Shown in pieces: positions 53,839-63,793 of a stretch of 64,000 nt of DNA. Within the stretch, counting starts at the first letter, position 1, and each line of letters starts with the position of its first letter. The DNA is taken from NCBI GenBank assembly GCA_964420995.1, contig CAYQUX010000007.1, forward strand, positions 1 through 64,000. The letters are read 5' to 3'. Source of the stretch: Leptolinea sp964420995 (GTDB lineage Bacteria; Chloroflexota; Anaerolineae; Anaerolineales; Anaerolineaceae). The notes under the pieces are model-generated. The model was not told where the DNA came from. It saw nothing but the letters and a program-made list of their open reading frames with translations, and did no database searches. The translations under genes and the position numbers were made by a program.

Positions 53839-54654
53839 TTACACCTGAGCCAATCCGGTCATCGCCCTGAACACTGCACTGGCTTCCAGAATATCCTTTC
53901 CTTTATATTCCACGATCCTTCCCTCGACCCTTTTCACACCGGGGACAACCTGCGCCCAATCCGCCATATCGGAACGGAAGAATTCCACCCTCACGGTCAC
54001 GGGGTCTTCCAGCCTGTAAGGGCTCACTGAACTGGCGTTTTCAACGGCCTTTTTTATCGTACGGGTGATCAGCGCGTGGGCTTCCTCAACAGGCAGGCAT
54101 TCGGCGTTCATGCGACCATTGGCCTTCTTGACCTGCGCCGTATTGATGCCGGGGATCAACGCGGCGGCTTCCGCGCAGGCGCTCTGATCGCCGCTGATGG
54201 CGATCACCGGGACGTTGAAATGGCCGCACACTGCCGCGTTCAGAGCGATCTCTCCGGCCAGCACACCGTTCAACCACAAATTGTGCACCTTTTTGCTCGA
54301 CCAGGTGTGATCGAGGATGGCGTTCTGTGTTCCCGCACGGGCGTGGTACCCGAGAAAGACCACGGCGTCCGTCCCTTCCTGCACGCCCTGCACCATGGAA
54401 AGCGGCGACGGTGAGCCGTTGACCAGGCGGGCGGGGGATTTGACCTCTTCCCACAAAATGTTGCTGCCATCCCAGTGGCCGTCGGTAACGATGATATCTG
54501 TCACACCTGCCTGCAGCGCGCCGTCAATGGCCGCGTTGACATCCGCCGTCATCCATTGCCGGCCGCGGGCGTATTCAAGGTGATCAGGCACCACCTGATT
54601 CCAGCCGGTTATCCCGCTGATGCCTTCCATATCCACCGCGATCAATAGTTTCAT
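53839..54654 (-). CDS. M55-family D-aminopeptidase (DppA-like)
   Basis: 271 residues. Signature elements of DppA: D-M-E-G-I-S-G (8-14), D-G-H-W-D (about 58-62), G-Y-H-A (about 103-106) and later H/E zinc ligands. Family members bind two zinc ions, form decamers and cut D-Ala-containing peptides, possibly from peptidoglycan turnover. AGGGA supports the start at 54654 (MKLL) rather than 54705. It is convergent with the giant gene and separated from clpC by an intergenic promoter region. Confidence 0.88.
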   Translation of the reverse strand: MKLLIAVDMEGISGITGWNQVVPDHLEYARGRQWMTADVNAAIDGALQAGVTDIIVTDGHWDGSNILWEEVKSPARLVNGSPSPLSMVQGVQEGTDAVVFLGYHARAGTQNAILDHTWSSKKVHNLWLNGVLAGEIALNAAVCGHFNVPVIAISGDQSACAEAAALIPGINTAQVKKANGRMNAECLPVEEAHALITRTIKKAVENASSVSPYRLEDPVTVRVEFFRSDMADWAQVVPGVKRVEGRIVEYKGKDILEASAVFRAMTGLAQV

Positions 54655-54873
54655 TGGTTTATCCCTTCCTGAATTTTCTGTCGGTTGCCCCGGAGAATTA
54701 TACAATCTCCAACAGGATTCTTATATTCGCGGGACTGTACACAGCATACCTCTGACTCGACAAAACTTTTTTCTTTGGTAGAATGAAATTAACCTTACTG
54801 ATAGAAATTGGGATTTTTTATTGCTGCCGGAGGAATTTGTCCAAAGGCATCGAATGAAACTGGAGGAGTAACC

Positions 54874-57390
54874 TTGTCTGGAATGGAACGCTTCACCCAA
54901 CGAGCGCGGCGGGTTTTGACCCTGGCGCATCAGGCGGCTGAACGTATGCAACAGAATTCCATCGGCACCGAGCACCTTCTGCTCGGGCTGGTGGAAGAAG
55001 ACGGCGGCGTAGCCGGCCGTGTATTGCGCGACCTGGGGCTGGAACCTGAACGTATTCAGGAGATGGTGGAAAAAGTCAGCGGTATGGGTACCTACCGCGG
55101 TGGAAAGATTGACCTGGCTCCGGGCACCCAGGAGGTGCTGGAATTCGCCATTGATGAAGCCCGCCGCATGGGCCATCACTATATCGGCACGGAACATCTG
55201 CTGCTTGGCCTGGTGCGTTTACAGGAAGGCCCGGCCGTGGATGTGCTGCGTAAACTGGGTGTGACCCCCGAGCAGATCCGCCGGCAAACCCGCCGGGTAT
55301 TGCAGGAAGGCGGTACGGCTCCCGCCGGGGCTCCGGCGTCGTCTAGCCAGAGCAAATCACCTTCACAGAAAGAACAGGCCAACCGCGCCAAAACCCCGCT
55401 GGTCGATCAACTGGCGGTTGACCTGACGACCAAGGCGGAAGACGGCAAGCTCGACCCGGTGATCGGCCGGCAGATGGAAATTGAACGGGTCATTCAAATT
55501 CTGGCCCGGCGCAACAAGAACAACCCGGCGCTGATTGGTGAGCCGGGTGTCGGCAAGACAGCCATCGTGGAAGGCCTCGCTCAGCGTATCATCGAGGGCG
55601 ACGTCCCCGCGCAACTGCTGGATAAGCGGGTGCTGCAACTGGATGTCGGTTCACTAGTAGCCGGCACGATGTACCGCGGCCAGTTCGAAGAGCGCCTGAA
55701 ACGGGTTATCGACGAATTGAAAGCTTCCGGCGCTATTCTGTTTATTGATGAAGTCCACATGCTGGTGGGCGCGGGCGCCGCGGGTTCATCGGTCGACGCC
55801 GCCAATATCCTCAAACCGGCCCTGTCGCGCGGTGAATTGCAGGTCATCGGCGCCACCACGCTGGAGGAATACCGCAAACACATTGAAAGCGACGCCGCGC
55901 TGGAACGCCGTTTCCAACCCATTGTGGTCAATGAACCCAGCGTGGATGAAACCATTGAAATCCTCAAAGGCATTCGCAAAGCCTATGAAGAACATCACCG
56001 TCTGACCATTTCAGACGAGGCCATCGAAGCCGCCGCGCGCCTCTCAGCCCGCTACGTCAATGACCGCTTCCTGCCGGATAAAGCCATCGACCTGATCGAT
56101 GAATCCGGGTCGCGGGTTCGCATGTATAAAAGCGAAGCTTCCAAGACTGTCAAAGAGTTGATGGTGCAGTTGAAAGAATTGCGCGTTGATCATACCAATG
56201 CGGTGGAAGACGGCCGTTTTGACGACGCGCAGGAGATCATCGAACGCCAGAATGCGATGGAAGCCCAACTGGATAAGATGCGCACCACCTGGGACCGGGA
56301 GACGAGCCCGGTGGTGGGCGTCAACGACATCGCCGAAGTGGTTTCCATGTGGACCGGTGTTCCGCTGATGCAGATGGCGCAGGAAGAATCCGCCCGCCTG
56401 CTTCAAATGGAAGATGAACTCAAGAAGCACATCATCGGGCAGGATGAGGCCATTGAAGCCATCTCCAAGTCCGTTCGCCGCGCCCGTTCCGGCCTGAAAG
56501 ATCCCCGCCGGCCGATCGGTTCCTTCATATTCCTGGGTCCCACCGGTGTGGGCAAGACGGAACTCACCAAAACACTGGCCAAATTCCTGTTTGGCAGTGA
56601 AGAAAACCTCATCCAGTTGGATATGTCGGAATTCATGGAACGGCATACCGTCAGCCGGCTGGTGGGGGCGCCTCCCGGATATGTGGGTTATGAAGAAGCC
56701 GGCCAGTTGACCGAAGCCATCCGCCGCCGTCCGTATTCCATTGTGGTGTTCGATGAGATCGAAAAAGCCCATCCGGAAGCCCATAACATGCTCCTGCAGA
56801 TCATGGAAGAAGGCCACCTCTCGGATGCCAAGGGGCATAAGGTGGACTTCCGCAACGCCATCATCGTAATGACCTCCAACATTGGCGCGGATATGATCAA
56901 ACGGCAGAGTTCGCTCGGGTTTACCCTGGCGATGGATGAAAACCAGAAAGAGCAGGAAGCGTATGAAGACATGCGCAAGAAACTGCTCGATTCGCTCAAA
57001 CGGGTATTCCGCCCGGAATTTATTAACCGCCTGGATAACGTGATCGTCTTCCGCGCTCTGGCGCGCGAACACATCCGCCATATCGTCAGCCTGGAGCTGG
57101 AAAAAGTGGCCAAACGTCTGGTGGAACATGAGATCCAGTTGAAAGCAACTGACAAAGCCGTGGATAAACTGGCCGACGAAGGCTACGACCCGGATATGGG
57201 CGCCCGTCCGCTGCGCCGCGTGATCCAGCAGAAGGTGGAAGATCCGCTCAGCGACGCGCTGCTGGCCGGTGATTTCAGCAACGGTGATGTGATCGTTGTT
57301 GACCTCAACGGGGACGGCGATGTGGTTCTGCGTCAGGAAAAGAAGGGGAAGGAAGAACCAGAGACATCGGTGGAAGCGCCGGTGGCGTAA
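54874..57390 (+). CDS. clpC: ClpC-type AAA+ chaperone ATPase
   Basis: 838 residues. Two Clp N-domain repeats come first (about 5-145), then D1 AAA+ with Walker A GEPGVGKT (222-229), a middle UVR-like coiled coil (about 410-460) and D2 AAA+ with GPTGVGKT (555-562), ending in the ClpB-type small domain. It unfolds substrates, often for ClpP. The start is TTG at 54874, with GGAGGAG at 5 nt; an ATG three codons later is the alternative. No ctsR, mcsA or mcsB lies upstream. A terminator follows. Confidence 0.93.
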   Translation: MSGMERFTQRARRVLTLAHQAAERMQQNSIGTEHLLLGLVEEDGGVAGRVLRDLGLEPERIQEMVEKVSGMGTYRGGKIDLAPGTQEVLEFAIDEARRMGHHYIGTEHLLLGLVRLQEGPAVDVLRKLGVTPEQIRRQTRRVLQEGGTAPAGAPASSSQSKSPSQKEQANRAKTPLVDQLAVDLTTKAEDGKLDPVIGRQMEIERVIQILARRNKNNPALIGEPGVGKTAIVEGLAQRIIEGDVPAQLLDKRVLQLDVGSLVAGTMYRGQFEERLKRVIDELKASGAILFIDEVHMLVGAGAAGSSVDAANILKPALSRGELQVIGATTLEEYRKHIESDAALERRFQPIVVNEPSVDETIEILKGIRKAYEEHHRLTISDEAIEAAARLSARYVNDRFLPDKAIDLIDESGSRVRMYKSEASKTVKELMVQLKELRVDHTNAVEDGRFDDAQEIIERQNAMEAQLDKMRTTWDRETSPVVGVNDIAEVVSMWTGVPLMQMAQEESARLLQMEDELKKHIIGQDEAIEAISKSVRRARSGLKDPRRPIGSFIFLGPTGVGKTELTKTLAKFLFGSEENLIQLDMSEFMERHTVSRLVGAPPGYVGYEEAGQLTEAIRRRPYSIVVFDEIEKAHPEAHNMLLQIMEEGHLSDAKGHKVDFRNAIIVMTSNIGADMIKRQSSLGFTLAMDENQKEQEAYEDMRKKLLDSLKRVFRPEFINRLDNVIVFRALAREHIRHIVSLELEKVAKRLVEHEIQLKATDKAVDKLADEGYDPDMGARPLRRVIQQKVEDPLSDALLAGDFSNGDVIVVDLNGDGDVVLRQEKKGKEEPETSVEAPVA

Positions 57391-57398
57391 CAAATTCA

Positions 57399-57430
57399 AA
57401 GGGCAGCCAATCGGCTGCCCTTATTGTTTA
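57399..57430 (+). terminator. Hairpin terminator after clpC
   Basis: Perfect 10-bp stem AAGGGCAGCC/GGCTGCCCTT with a 4-nt loop; the following T run is weak. Confidence 0.65.
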
Positions 57431-57455
57431 TCTACGGTACAATTTAACCAGACCT

Positions 57456-58895
57456 ATGCCGAAGCCAACCACCCAGTTTGTCTGTCAACAGTGCGGCCGC
57501 ACATCACCCGTGTCATTCGGGCGGTGTCCTTCATGCAATGCCTGGGGAAGTATGGTGGAAGAAGAGCTGGCGCCGCCTTCAGGAACATCTCAAAAACACC
57601 GCACCGGTTTTGCCCAATCCAAACCGGTCAGGCTGGATGAGATCAGCGGAGACGCCGAAGAGCGCCTGGAAACGCCCATCTCTGAATTCGCCCGTGTGCT
57701 TGGCGGCGGTGTGGTGCCCGGCTCGATCATTCTGGTCGGCGGTGACCCGGGGATCGGCAAGTCAACTCTATTGCTGCAGCTCTCCATGGAGATGTCAGCT
57801 CCAGCCGGTGGAAATCACTCCTTCCTCTATGTCTCGGGGGAAGAATCAGAACGGCAGATCAAGATGCGCGCGGTGCGGCTGTTGCGTATGGAAAACGGCA
57901 GTGAGGTCAACGAATTGCCAAAAAAGCTTCTGCTGGTTACCGAGACCAACCTTGATACCATCTTCGAACACATCCACCATGTCAAACCTGAGATGGTGGT
58001 CATTGACTCTATCCAGACAGTTACGTTACCCGAATTCTCATCTTCAGCCGGCTCTGTTTCGCAGGTACGCGAAACGGCTTCCCGGCTGCGCGAGCTGGCC
58101 AAATCCAGCGGGATTGCCGTATTCGTCATCGGACACGTGACCAAAGAAGGCGTGATCGCCGGACCGCGTGTTCTGGAACACATTGTGGATACCGTGTTAT
58201 ATCTCGAGGGCGATCGCTATCAATCTTACCGGCTGCTGCGTTCCGTGAAAAATCGCTTCGGCGCCACATCGGAGGTCGGCGTGTTTGAAATGCGCGATCG
58301 CGGCATGGTAGAAGTCACCAATCCTTCCGAAGCCTTTCTGATGGAACGGCTGGTCAACACGCCCGGGTCAGCCATCGCCGTCACCATGGAAGGCACCCGG
58401 CCGCTGCTGGTGGAGATACAGGGGTTAACAACGCGCACGAATTTTGGCAATCCGCGGCGCACAGCCAACGGGCTGGATATCAATCGCCTGTTGTTGAACG
58501 CGGCCGTCCTCACCCGGCGGGCGGGCATCAATCTCACGGAGCAGGATGTCTTTGCCAATGTGGTGGGCGGTTTGACCGTGGAAGAACCGGCGGCTGATTT
58601 GGCCATGTCGGTGGCAATCGCCTCTTCCCTGCGGGATTTGCCGGTGCGTGCGGACCTTGTACTGATCGGTGAAATCGGCCTTTCGGGTGAATTACGCTGG
58701 GTCAGCCAGATGATTCCCCGGCTGCGTGAAGCGTCCAAACTGGGTTTCAAGGCGGCTGTCATCCCACGGCGCACATCCCACGCAGAGGCGCTGCCCGATG
58801 GGATACAGGTCTTGGAAGCCCGTTCGTTGCAAGAGGCTCTGCGACTCTCTTTAATCGATTATGAAACGCCGCATTCGAAAGGAAAAACAGTATGA
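57456..58895 (+). CDS. radA: DNA repair protein RadA (Sms)
   Basis: 479 residues. A C4 zinc finger (C10, C13, C24, C27), a RecA-type ATPase with G-G-D-P-G-I-G-K-S-T (95-104), the RadA-specific K-N-R-F-G (265-269) and a C-terminal Lon-like domain. RadA is a DNA helicase that drives branch migration in recombination. The start has no Shine-Dalgarno; TACAAT lies 12 nt upstream, suggesting a very short leader. It overlaps the next gene by 4 nt. Confidence 0.95.
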   Translation: MPKPTTQFVCQQCGRTSPVSFGRCPSCNAWGSMVEEELAPPSGTSQKHRTGFAQSKPVRLDEISGDAEERLETPISEFARVLGGGVVPGSIILVGGDPGIGKSTLLLQLSMEMSAPAGGNHSFLYVSGEESERQIKMRAVRLLRMENGSEVNELPKKLLLVTETNLDTIFEHIHHVKPEMVVIDSIQTVTLPEFSSSAGSVSQVRETASRLRELAKSSGIAVFVIGHVTKEGVIAGPRVLEHIVDTVLYLEGDRYQSYRLLRSVKNRFGATSEVGVFEMRDRGMVEVTNPSEAFLMERLVNTPGSAIAVTMEGTRPLLVEIQGLTTRTNFGNPRRTANGLDINRLLLNAAVLTRRAGINLTEQDVFANVVGGLTVEEPAADLAMSVAIASSLRDLPVRADLVLIGEIGLSGELRWVSQMIPRLREASKLGFKAAVIPRRTSHAEALPDGIQVLEARSLQEALRLSLIDYETPHSKGKTV

Positions 58896-59380
58896 ATCCT
58901 CTCCTGAATGTTCGAAAACATCATGCCATAGAACATGCCTGCATTAACATCGCTCACGCGCGTTTTCCTTCCCTTCCGCTGGCCGGTTATTCAGACCTTC
59001 AAGGGTTCTGGATCCTCGGAGATATAGAGACGGATAGGCTCATGGCTGCCGTCGATGAAGCCCTCTCCCGGCTGCGAGCGGGGGAACACCGGTTGGCCAT
59101 TCACCCCAATTGCGGCACCAATTTTGCCGCCGCCGGTCTGGTAGCCGGCACGCTGGCCTGGTTGGGCATGCTGGGAACAGATAAGTCCTTCCGCAAACAG
59201 ATTGACCGTTGGCCGCTGGTCATCTCGCTGGTCACCCTTGGTCTGATTGCCGCGCAGCCACTCGGTCCTTTCATTCAGGCCAATTACACCACCGATCCCA
59301 ATGTAGGAAACCTGAAGGTTAAAGAGATCATCATTTCCAAACGCGGCGCCATCAAGGTACATCGTTTCAAAATGGGATAG
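58892..59380 (+). CDS. DUF6391-like small membrane protein
   Basis: 162 residues. The conserved start R-K-H-H-A-I-E-H-A-x-I and H-P-N-C-G-T-N are the family landmarks, followed by two TM helices (about 85-100 and 110-130) and a short cytoplasmic tail. Function unknown. The ATGA overlap with radA and the 9-bp gap to holA place it in one operon with DNA metabolism genes. Confidence 0.7.
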   Translation: MNPLLNVRKHHAIEHACINIAHARFPSLPLAGYSDLQGFWILGDIETDRLMAAVDEALSRLRAGEHRLAIHPNCGTNFAAAGLVAGTLAWLGMLGTDKSFRKQIDRWPLVISLVTLGLIAAQPLGPFIQANYTTDPNVGNLKVKEIIISKRGAIKVHRFKMG

Positions 59381-59389
59381 CACACACGC

Positions 59390-60418
59390 ATGACTGACGC
59401 GCATATTTTTATTCTACATGGTGATGATCCGGCCGGTTTAACCGAACGGTTGAACACACTTGCCACGTTGCCGGGCGACCCCGGAATGGCGGATCTAAAT
59501 ATGACGCGTCTGGATGGGCGCACCTGCACTGAAAATGACATCCGCAATGCAGCTATGGCTATTCCTTTTCTGGCTGATTGTCGAATCGTCATAGTTCAGA
59601 ATGCCCTTTCCCGCCTTGCAGGCGAGAGTCAACGCCAGAAATATTTATCCCTGCTGGATGAAATTCCTCCCACCACCCGATTGGTGCTGGTGGTTAACGA
59701 TGAAACCTCCTGGAGGAAGAATTCTCAGGGTAAATGGGAAAAAAACTGGAAAACGTTGAATCCCTCCAACTGGTTGATGGTCTGGGCGAAAAAAAACGGA
59801 GAAAAGGTTTCTGAAGAAGGATTTCACCTCCCTGACCAGAAGGAAATGCCTGGCTGGATCAGTGACGAAGCGAAAAAACAGGGCGGACAGTTCACTCTTC
59901 AGGCAAGTTCCGCGTTAGCCGAGTACACCGGCAGTGATACCCAGATCGCCCGCCAGGAAATCATTAAGTTACTTTCCTACGTTGACTACAGCCGTCCTGT
60001 AACAGACGAAGATGTATATAACGTATCCATCTCCCAAAATCAGGCGAATGTTTTTCAATTTAATGAGGCCGTAGCCACAGGGCAAAAGAGTAAGGGATTG
60101 CATCTGCTTCATCAACTTTTAGAAACAGATGATCCCATCATGATATTTGGCAGTCTGGTGGCGCATTTTCGGCGATTGGTTCTGATCAAGGAAGCCCTTC
60201 AACAGGGCGGCAAAATGGATGCCATCGCCAAAGATTTTGGATTGTTCGCAAAAAGCGCCGACAATCTTTTTCAGCAATGCCGGCGCTTTTCACAGGATGA
60301 ATTAAACCAAGTTTATCTTCGTCTGGCAGAAACAGATTTTGAGATTAAGAACGGGATCACCCCCGCGGAACTGGCTCTCGAAAATTTCCTAATGGAATTG
60401 AAATCTACGAAAACGTGA
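59390..60418 (+). CDS. holA: DNA polymerase III delta subunit
   Basis: 342 residues. The HolA fold is recognisable by an N-terminal I-F-I-L-H-G-D-D, the central D-E-T-S and the C-terminal three-helix region with N-V-F-Q-F-N-E-A and F-R-R-L-V-L-I-K-E. HolA opens the sliding clamp in the clamp loader. It is more divergent than DnaN, as usual for HolA. It ends 14 bp inside the convergent galE gene. Confidence 0.85.
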   Translation: MTDAHIFILHGDDPAGLTERLNTLATLPGDPGMADLNMTRLDGRTCTENDIRNAAMAIPFLADCRIVIVQNALSRLAGESQRQKYLSLLDEIPPTTRLVLVVNDETSWRKNSQGKWEKNWKTLNPSNWLMVWAKKNGEKVSEEGFHLPDQKEMPGWISDEAKKQGGQFTLQASSALAEYTGSDTQIARQEIIKLLSYVDYSRPVTDEDVYNVSISQNQANVFQFNEAVATGQKSKGLHLLHQLLETDDPIMIFGSLVAHFRRLVLIKEALQQGGKMDAIAKDFGLFAKSADNLFQQCRRFSQDELNQVYLRLAETDFEIKNGITPAELALENFLMELKSTKT

Positions 60419-61418
60419 GAATCGTCTCGCGAATTTCGCCCCATTTCAGGGCATCTTCGATGCCTTTTTCGATGGGCAGTTCGGTCTTCCATTTCAACAA
60501 TTTCAACGCCGTGTCCGCGTTGGTAAAGGAACCTGCGGTGTCTCCGGGGCGTGGATCTGTTTCGCGTTTGTTAAGGGTCTTTCCATATACCTTTTCAAAC
60601 GCGGCGACCAGTTCCTTGACGGTCACTCCATTTCCTGATCCCAGGTTGATCACCAGGTAATTATCAGCAGGGTTGCCGGCTCGTGAAAATACGCCGTCAA
60701 AATCCGTCACCGCATTGACGTGTGCCCTGGCCAGATCCCACACGTGGATGAAATCGCGTATCCCTGAGCCATCACGGGTCGGCCAGTTTGTTCCGGTAAT
60801 ATTGAACGTCTCCTGTTTCCCCAGAGCGGTATCCACCAGTTTACCCAGAACATGAGTGGGTTCTTTTACATGAATACCTGAACGCATTTTCGGATCAGCA
60901 CCAATGGGGTTGAAGTAACGCAGGGCAATGCCCTTCATTCCGTAGGCCGCGCAGAAATCTTTAAGGATCATTTCCATCATGAACTTTGTCCGCGCGTAGG
61001 GGCTGGTGGGTTTCAACGGGGATTCTTCCGTGACCTTGAATCCTGGTACGACATCGTAAATAGAGGCGGATGAGCTGAAAACCAGGTTTGGATGTCCTAG
61101 TTCAGAGAGGGACTTGAATAGTTCCAGAGACTTAGACACATTATCCATGTAGTATTCGTACGGCTGGCTTACCGATTCAGGCACCACGATAAGAGCGGCG
61201 CAATGCACCGTGGCTTTGATGTCTGGGTGTTCCTTAAAAACCTTTTCGAGAGCGCCCCGGTCTGCAATATCAGATTTATAGAAGATGCGGTTGCGGGTAA
61301 ACTCTTCCCTTCCGGTGATCAATGAATCAAGAATCACCGGTGTGTGACCGCTGTCTTCCAGAGCGGAACAGATGGTGCTTCCAATGTAACCGGCGCCGCC
61401 GGTAATAAGATATTTCAT
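60405..61418 (-). CDS. galE: UDP-glucose 4-epimerase
   Basis: 337 residues, short-chain dehydrogenase fold. The NAD site is G-G-A-G-Y-I-G (7-13), and the catalytic S115-S117 and Y141-x-x-x-K145 are present, as is the sugar-binding N-P-I-G-A. It interconverts UDP-glucose and UDP-galactose. A galT start lies 2.4 kb away on the other strand, so the Leloir genes are near but not in one operon. TATAAT precedes the gene. Its 3' end overlaps holA by 14 bp. Confidence 0.92.
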   Translation of the reverse strand: MKYLITGGAGYIGSTICSALEDSGHTPVILDSLITGREEFTRNRIFYKSDIADRGALEKVFKEHPDIKATVHCAALIVVPESVSQPYEYYMDNVSKSLELFKSLSELGHPNLVFSSSASIYDVVPGFKVTEESPLKPTSPYARTKFMMEMILKDFCAAYGMKGIALRYFNPIGADPKMRSGIHVKEPTHVLGKLVDTALGKQETFNITGTNWPTRDGSGIRDFIHVWDLARAHVNAVTDFDGVFSRAGNPADNYLVINLGSGNGVTVKELVAAFEKVYGKTLNKRETDPRPGDTAGSFTNADTALKLLKWKTELPIEKGIEDALKWGEIRETILTFS

Positions 61419-61561
61419 TTTTTCCTCTGTCGTTGAAATGATGAGATGATTATAACCGTACAGAAGGTATCATTCTTTCGATATTGATTTAAAAATACAG
61501 TATCCACAGGTTTTACCGTTAAAATGAAATCTGGAAGTAAAATCACATTGAGGTTTTCAGC

Positions 61562-62200
61562 ATGTATATTGCCATTGAAGGTGTCATCGGGGTTGGAAAG
61601 ACCACTTTAGCCCGTTTATTACAGCCAGCATTCAAATCTGGATTGCTATTGGAAGTTTTTGAAGAGAATCCTTTTCTCAGTGACTTCTACAGCGACCGGG
61701 GCCGGTACGCGTTTCAAACCCAGATTTTCTTTTTGCTCAGCCGCTACCGCCAGCAGCATAACAATGTTCCCCGTCTTTTAAAAGAATACGGCAGCCTGAT
61801 CAGCGATTACACCTTTGAAAAAGATTCCATTTTTGCCCGCATCAATTTGCAGGGTGATGAGTTAACCATGTACCACCGGGTGCATGAAGCGTTGGAGGAA
61901 AAGGTAAACACACCCGATCTCCTGGTGTATTTACGTGCCAGCATGGACACCATTATGCAGCGTATTGCCCTGCGCGACCGAGCGTATGAAAGGCAGATTG
62001 AACGAGACTACCTGCAACAGCTTTCCGATGCGTATGAAGATTTCCTCTCCCATTCTTCCCGCTTACCGTACCCAACGTTGATCATAGATACGGAAAATAC
62101 TGATTACATCCGGTCAGTAGATGAATTGAAAGTGATTGAAAATCGTATCCGCCAGGCGCTCCAGTTGAGCCCCTTCCAACCCACATTGCCCATCTCATGA
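61562..62200 (+). CDS. Deoxynucleoside kinase (dAK/dGK-like)
   Basis: 212 residues. The P-loop is G-V-I-G-V-G-K-T-T (7-15), followed by E-E-N-P-F-L (about 34-39), D-Y-x-F-x-K (about 82-87) and the LID R-x-x-x-x-E-R (about 139-146). It phosphorylates deoxynucleosides for salvage of DNA precursors. A TAAAAT lies about 45 nt before the start. It is followed 50 bp later by a nucleotidyltransferase gene. Exact base preference cannot be read from sequence. Confidence 0.85.
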   Translation: MYIAIEGVIGVGKTTLARLLQPAFKSGLLLEVFEENPFLSDFYSDRGRYAFQTQIFFLLSRYRQQHNNVPRLLKEYGSLISDYTFEKDSIFARINLQGDELTMYHRVHEALEEKVNTPDLLVYLRASMDTIMQRIALRDRAYERQIERDYLQQLSDAYEDFLSHSSRLPYPTLIIDTENTDYIRSVDELKVIENRIRQALQLSPFQPTLPIS

Positions 62201-62250
62201 CCGGAAAATTTGCATTTGTTATAATCCTGGTTGGATAAGGGAAAAACAGG

Positions 62251-63261
62251 ATGCGGATAACAAAAGAGGCCATGCTCAGACTGGCGCGAGATACAGCAGT
62301 GTTGCGAGCCAACCAGGATCGCAGTGTTGTTTGCGCCTATCTAACCGGCTCGCTGGTCAGAGAAGACCCATTTATTGGCGGAACCACAGATGTTGACCTT
62401 TTTTTCATTCATTCTGTGAAACCAGAAAAAAGCCGGGAAATCCTCTACCTGAGCGATGATGTGTCCCTTGATATCGCGCACATCGAGCAAATCCGGTTCA
62501 AGCAGCCACGCCATTTAAGAGCGGATGCCTGGCTGGGTCCCTTTTTATGTGCCAAACCCAGAGTTATGTATGACACCCATCACTGGTTTGAATTTACGGA
62601 AGCCAGCGTGGCCGCCCAGTTCTACCGTCCGGAATATGTGCTTGAAAGGGCTCGTCCCCTGGCTGCGGCAGCCCGGCAGGTATGGATGGATTTCCACCTG
62701 GCACAACCGGAACCTGCCCCGGTTAATGTTTTGACATATCTCAATTGTGTGCAAAACGCGGGAAATGCCATCGCTCTTCTGAGCGGAACTCCGTTGACGG
62801 ATAGGCGTTTTTTGATCGATCTTCCGGCACGACTTGAAGCAGTCAATCAATCCAGTCTCATTGGTGATTTTGAAAAACTTATTCTCCCTTCGCAACTCTC
62901 CGATCTTGATTGGACCCAGTGGATCACTCGCTGGGAACCCTCTCTGGCACGTGCCGCGAATTCTTCAGGCTGTCCATCCCGATTGACCAGACCCCGGCAC
63001 AACTACTACTCCAGAGCGGTTCATACTCTCTCCGATGAAAACCCTTCAGCAGCCGCCTGGATTTTGTTGAATATCTGGACAGAATCCGCTTCTTTATTGC
63101 CTTCAGATGATCCATTATTGGAGGATTGGAAAATGGCGTGTTCTGAATTCTTGCAGATAAAAGATACGTTTAATTCTGTATGGAACAACCTGGATATTCT
63201 TCTTGACTCAGTGGAATCGATTCTGGACACATTCGCATCAGAAAATGGTTTGACCGAATAA
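62251..63261 (+). CDS. Nucleotidyltransferase-domain protein
   Basis: 336 residues. The N-terminal nucleotidyltransferase motif is G-S-L (33-35) followed by D-V-D-L-F-F (D47, D49), the two metal-binding aspartates. The rest (about 100-330) is helical with no named domain; it resembles kanamycin nucleotidyltransferase-type proteins in overall layout. The target is unknown. It is immediately next to the oriC-like region. Confidence 0.7.
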   Translation: MRITKEAMLRLARDTAVLRANQDRSVVCAYLTGSLVREDPFIGGTTDVDLFFIHSVKPEKSREILYLSDDVSLDIAHIEQIRFKQPRHLRADAWLGPFLCAKPRVMYDTHHWFEFTEASVAAQFYRPEYVLERARPLAAAARQVWMDFHLAQPEPAPVNVLTYLNCVQNAGNAIALLSGTPLTDRRFLIDLPARLEAVNQSSLIGDFEKLILPSQLSDLDWTQWITRWEPSLARAANSSGCPSRLTRPRHNYYSRAVHTLSDENPSAAAWILLNIWTESASLLPSDDPLLEDWKMACSEFLQIKDTFNSVWNNLDILLDSVESILDTFASENGLTE

Positions 63262-63720
63262 CTTAATAAAACTGTGGATAAATCTGATTTATCTGTGGAT
63301 AACTCCTTAAAAATGTGGATAACTTCCCTCTTTTTCGGGATTTAGCGTGGAGTAAAACTCCTTTTTGTACACAGAATTCCAGTAGAATTTAAAGAAGCAA
63401 GGAAAACAAACGCGGTGGATTTTTCTGAGGAAATATATAAGAGGATTATCCACAGAACTATCAGTCCTACAATTCATATGATCATCCCATATATTGTGCG
63501 ATTCTCTATGGATGAGGCTGTATATTCCGGTTGAATAGAAAATTTGTCATTTTCTACACATATCCACATACCCTACTAAGATTACGAATCCTTTTAAAAA
63601 ATAATAAGGTAATTTAATTCGGGGTGGAAGTAAAAAACGAAAGAAATGAATATATTCTGAAAGGATTTTTGATTGATTTTTCCCCGGTAATACAATATGA
63701 TAGGATAATTATATAAGCGA
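63262..63720. other. oriC-like region with DnaA boxes
   Basis: Three identical TGTGGATAA boxes at 63273, 63294 and 63314 (spacing 21 and 20 bp), one TTATCCACA in the other direction at 63446 and one near-match ATATCCACA at 63560. A very AT-rich segment (about 63560-63720) follows, fitting a DNA-unwinding element. The whole 63262-63793 gap has no gene. Confidence 0.8.
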
Positions 63721-63793
63721 GGGTTGAGAGAATTAAAGAATACACAAACCGTCAGTATGCACATTCTCCAATTCTGATCAAGGATATTCCAGT

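Noticed and set aside
56044..57399. Reverse-strand open frame of 451 codons
   Set aside because: Antisense shadow of clpC; His/Phe-rich composition and no start signal.
63273..63322. CRISPR-like or iteron repeats near 63.3 kb
   Set aside because: The repeated 9-mer is the DnaA box TGTGGATAA, so an origin explains it better.
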